A program made the position numbers and the translations under genes. Of a stretch of DNA of 64,000 bases, positions 62,512 through 64,000 are shown piece after piece. The stretch's first letter is position 1; each line of letters begins with the position of its first letter. Below the pieces are notes generated by a model, which saw only the letters and a program-made list of their open reading frames with translations, ran no database searches and had not been told where the DNA came from. The DNA comes from Calendula officinalis (Eukaryota > Streptophyta > Magnoliopsida > Asterales > Asteraceae): assembly GCA_963853835.1 (NCBI GenBank), contig OY970820.1:73218909-73282908 (forward strand), read 5' to 3'.

Positions 62512-62729
62512 AACATAGCTATAACCTTTTACATATTTTGCTGTTAAAAAAAAGCTATAACCATTTACACCACCTCTTTACACTCTTTCGCAGATTAAAT
62601 TTGAAACATTTCCATAACAATCTTAGTTGACAAGAATAATTATTTTACTTTTAACACAAAAAATTAGACAAGAAAAAAGAAACGCTGGCCCAGAGCTTTC
62701 TTTCACCACTAATCATCAACATTTGTATT

Positions 62730-64000
62730 TCAATTGCAAGGAAGAGCTAAAAGGTGTAGCTTTAATTCACGTTCTTCACCAGGATTCAATGTAATTGGCT
62801 TCTCAATTGCTGCTGCAACAACACAAACCATGATTTTATACTCATCATCACCAAAATCAGCCGTCTTTTTTGCCTTTGCTTCCCATGGATTCCACACCAC
62901 TATCACAAATACAAAATAAATCAAATTTTTTATAACAGTTGGAATAATGCATAATCTTCTTACCAGCATCAGGAAGTCCATCTTTTCTAACAACAATCTT
63001 TCGTTTCTTTTCATGATCTAGAATTTTAATCTTTGGCGGTGTGCTGAGATAAATCTTGTCAAACTGCATAAACAATTATCAATTGACACATAAGCCTAAG
63101 CATAATGGAGAAAAATACAAACAATTAATTAATGTGACAAAAAACTAATTACCTCAGAATTAATGGTTATTGCTTCACCTTCATCTGTAAATCTTGTCCT
63201 GTTCTTCGTGTTGTCAAGATAGTCTAGCCCCTCCAATCCTTCCACTTCAACTTTACTGGAGATAGAAACAGAGTGCAATATATATGATTAAAAATTACAA
63301 ATTCCCATTTTTATGCTAAATACAAATATGAATCATTAACAATAACATATGATATAACATTAACCAATTTACCTGATATTTGGAACAGAAAAATATGTGT
63401 GATATGCAAATGTGAACGTAAACGGCTTTTCTTCAGTGTCGGTATTTCTAATCCGAGATCTCAACATTAAGTCTCCTGCGGGTCCCAGTGTAACCCTAAG
63501 TCGATACTCAAAGCTACAAATGAACATAATATTTACAAATATTATGTAATTGTTTATGAGAAAGTAAAAGCTCTATGAAGAAATAATTTGACAAAATAAA
63601 CCTGTGTGGCCATATCTTGAGATCCTCTTCAGTGGACTTAAGTAACAAATCAAGAAAAACTCCATTGGTGACATCAGCAGGGGGATTAGTGTCTACAGTC
63701 CAAAATCTGTTTCTAGCAAATCCATGTGATGGAAGACTGCCTAAACTTGCAAACTGCATCAAAGAAGCAGGTGTTAATAAATGCAAAAACAGAAGAAATA
63801 TAGATATAGAGAGATATACATACTTGAGGAAAAACTATAGGAATACCCCCACGTATTGGCTTTGGAGGACTAAAAAATGACTGCAAATAAACACTTACAA
63901 TTAATAATTTATTATTTAAAGTGCAGAAAGTATGAAATTGAGTGTAAGGATAGCTGGTACATCTTTACTGAGAAAAATCAACTCTTCTCCTTGATTGTTT
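62730..64000 (-). CDS. Glucose-6-phosphate 1-epimerase-like protein (C-terminal part)
   Basis: Aldose-1-epimerase-fold family, which interconverts alpha and beta anomers of hexose 6-phosphates. Exons (minus, GT-AG, phases agree): 63961-64000 (continues past the window), 63824-63880, 63602-63753, 63373-63513, 63153-63255, 62964-63063, 62730-62899 (TGA stop 62730-62732). Motifs: KPIRGGIPIVFPQ, PSHGFARNRFW, FTFTFAYHTYFSV with the catalytic His, EGLEGLDYLDN, IYLSTPPKIKILDHEKKR and VVWNPWEAKAKKTADFGDDEY. The segment where relatives read VCVEAAA, holding the catalytic Glu as I recall it, reads VCVVAAA here (near 62822-62838). The first donor (GAT|GTACC) is weak but keeps frame. The C-terminus (ERELKLHLLALPCN) is shorter than usual. 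It may be a structurally intact but catalytically altered paralogue; expression is unknown. Confidence 0.85.

Overview
This window is AT-rich, intron-containing plant nuclear DNA. A eudicot is certain enough from the gene structures and the transposon families; a composite (Asteraceae) is my best guess, from remembered resemblance of several transposon proteins, not from any search. Most of the 64 kb is transposon-derived. Two ordinary, apparently intact host genes lie at the right end: a plasma-membrane H+-ATPase (+ strand, 52911-60866, 13 exons, 954 residues) and, facing it tail to tail, the 3' part of a glucose-6-phosphate 1-epimerase-like gene (- strand, 62730 to beyond 64000).

Region by region. 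1-2996: a minus-strand, seven-exon, repeat-rich gene with a plant-mobile-domain-like core, disrupted by frameshifts and a stop. 5057-8247: non-autonomous Helitron. 7118-21860: several small terminal-inverted-repeat elements (Stowaway-like, hAT-like, two Mutator-like), SINE-like copies, a short plastid DNA insertion carrying trnA exon 1 (11381-11473), and a retroelement-like ORF remnant split by a hAT element. 19532-21087: a probable solo LTR sitting inside a small repeat. 22497-37142: a Ty3-type LTR remnant, opened by a 12.3-kb Helitron (22988-35298, minus strand) that carries both an RPA-like gene and a Rep/helicase gene. 39349-49067: a Harbinger-associated Myb/NAM-type ORF interrupted by a complete Ty3/gypsy chromovirus-type retrotransposon (39810-48431) with a perfect 5-bp target duplication. 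49623-50867: a Mutator-like element with a perfect 9-bp target duplication. 50877-52640: AT-rich intergenic DNA with trinucleotide microsatellites, then the H+-ATPase promoter.

The most interesting material is layered mobile DNA. The large Helitron has recognisable 5' TC and 3' hairpin-CTAG ends, an RPA-like single-strand-binding gene, a Rep/helicase gene, and an unusual run of duplicated exons each encoding an AT-hook-like RRRGRPP motif. A pair of related Mutator-like elements carries a CACATGTG palindrome, amplified to about 15 copies in one of them. The epimerase-like gene lacks the glutamate expected at the family's catalytic site. I found no CRISPR array, operon or prokaryotic system; prokaryotic features do not apply here.

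All coordinates and motif readings were done by eye. Exon boundaries were chosen by GT-AG sites and reading-frame continuity; family names come from recalled motifs.
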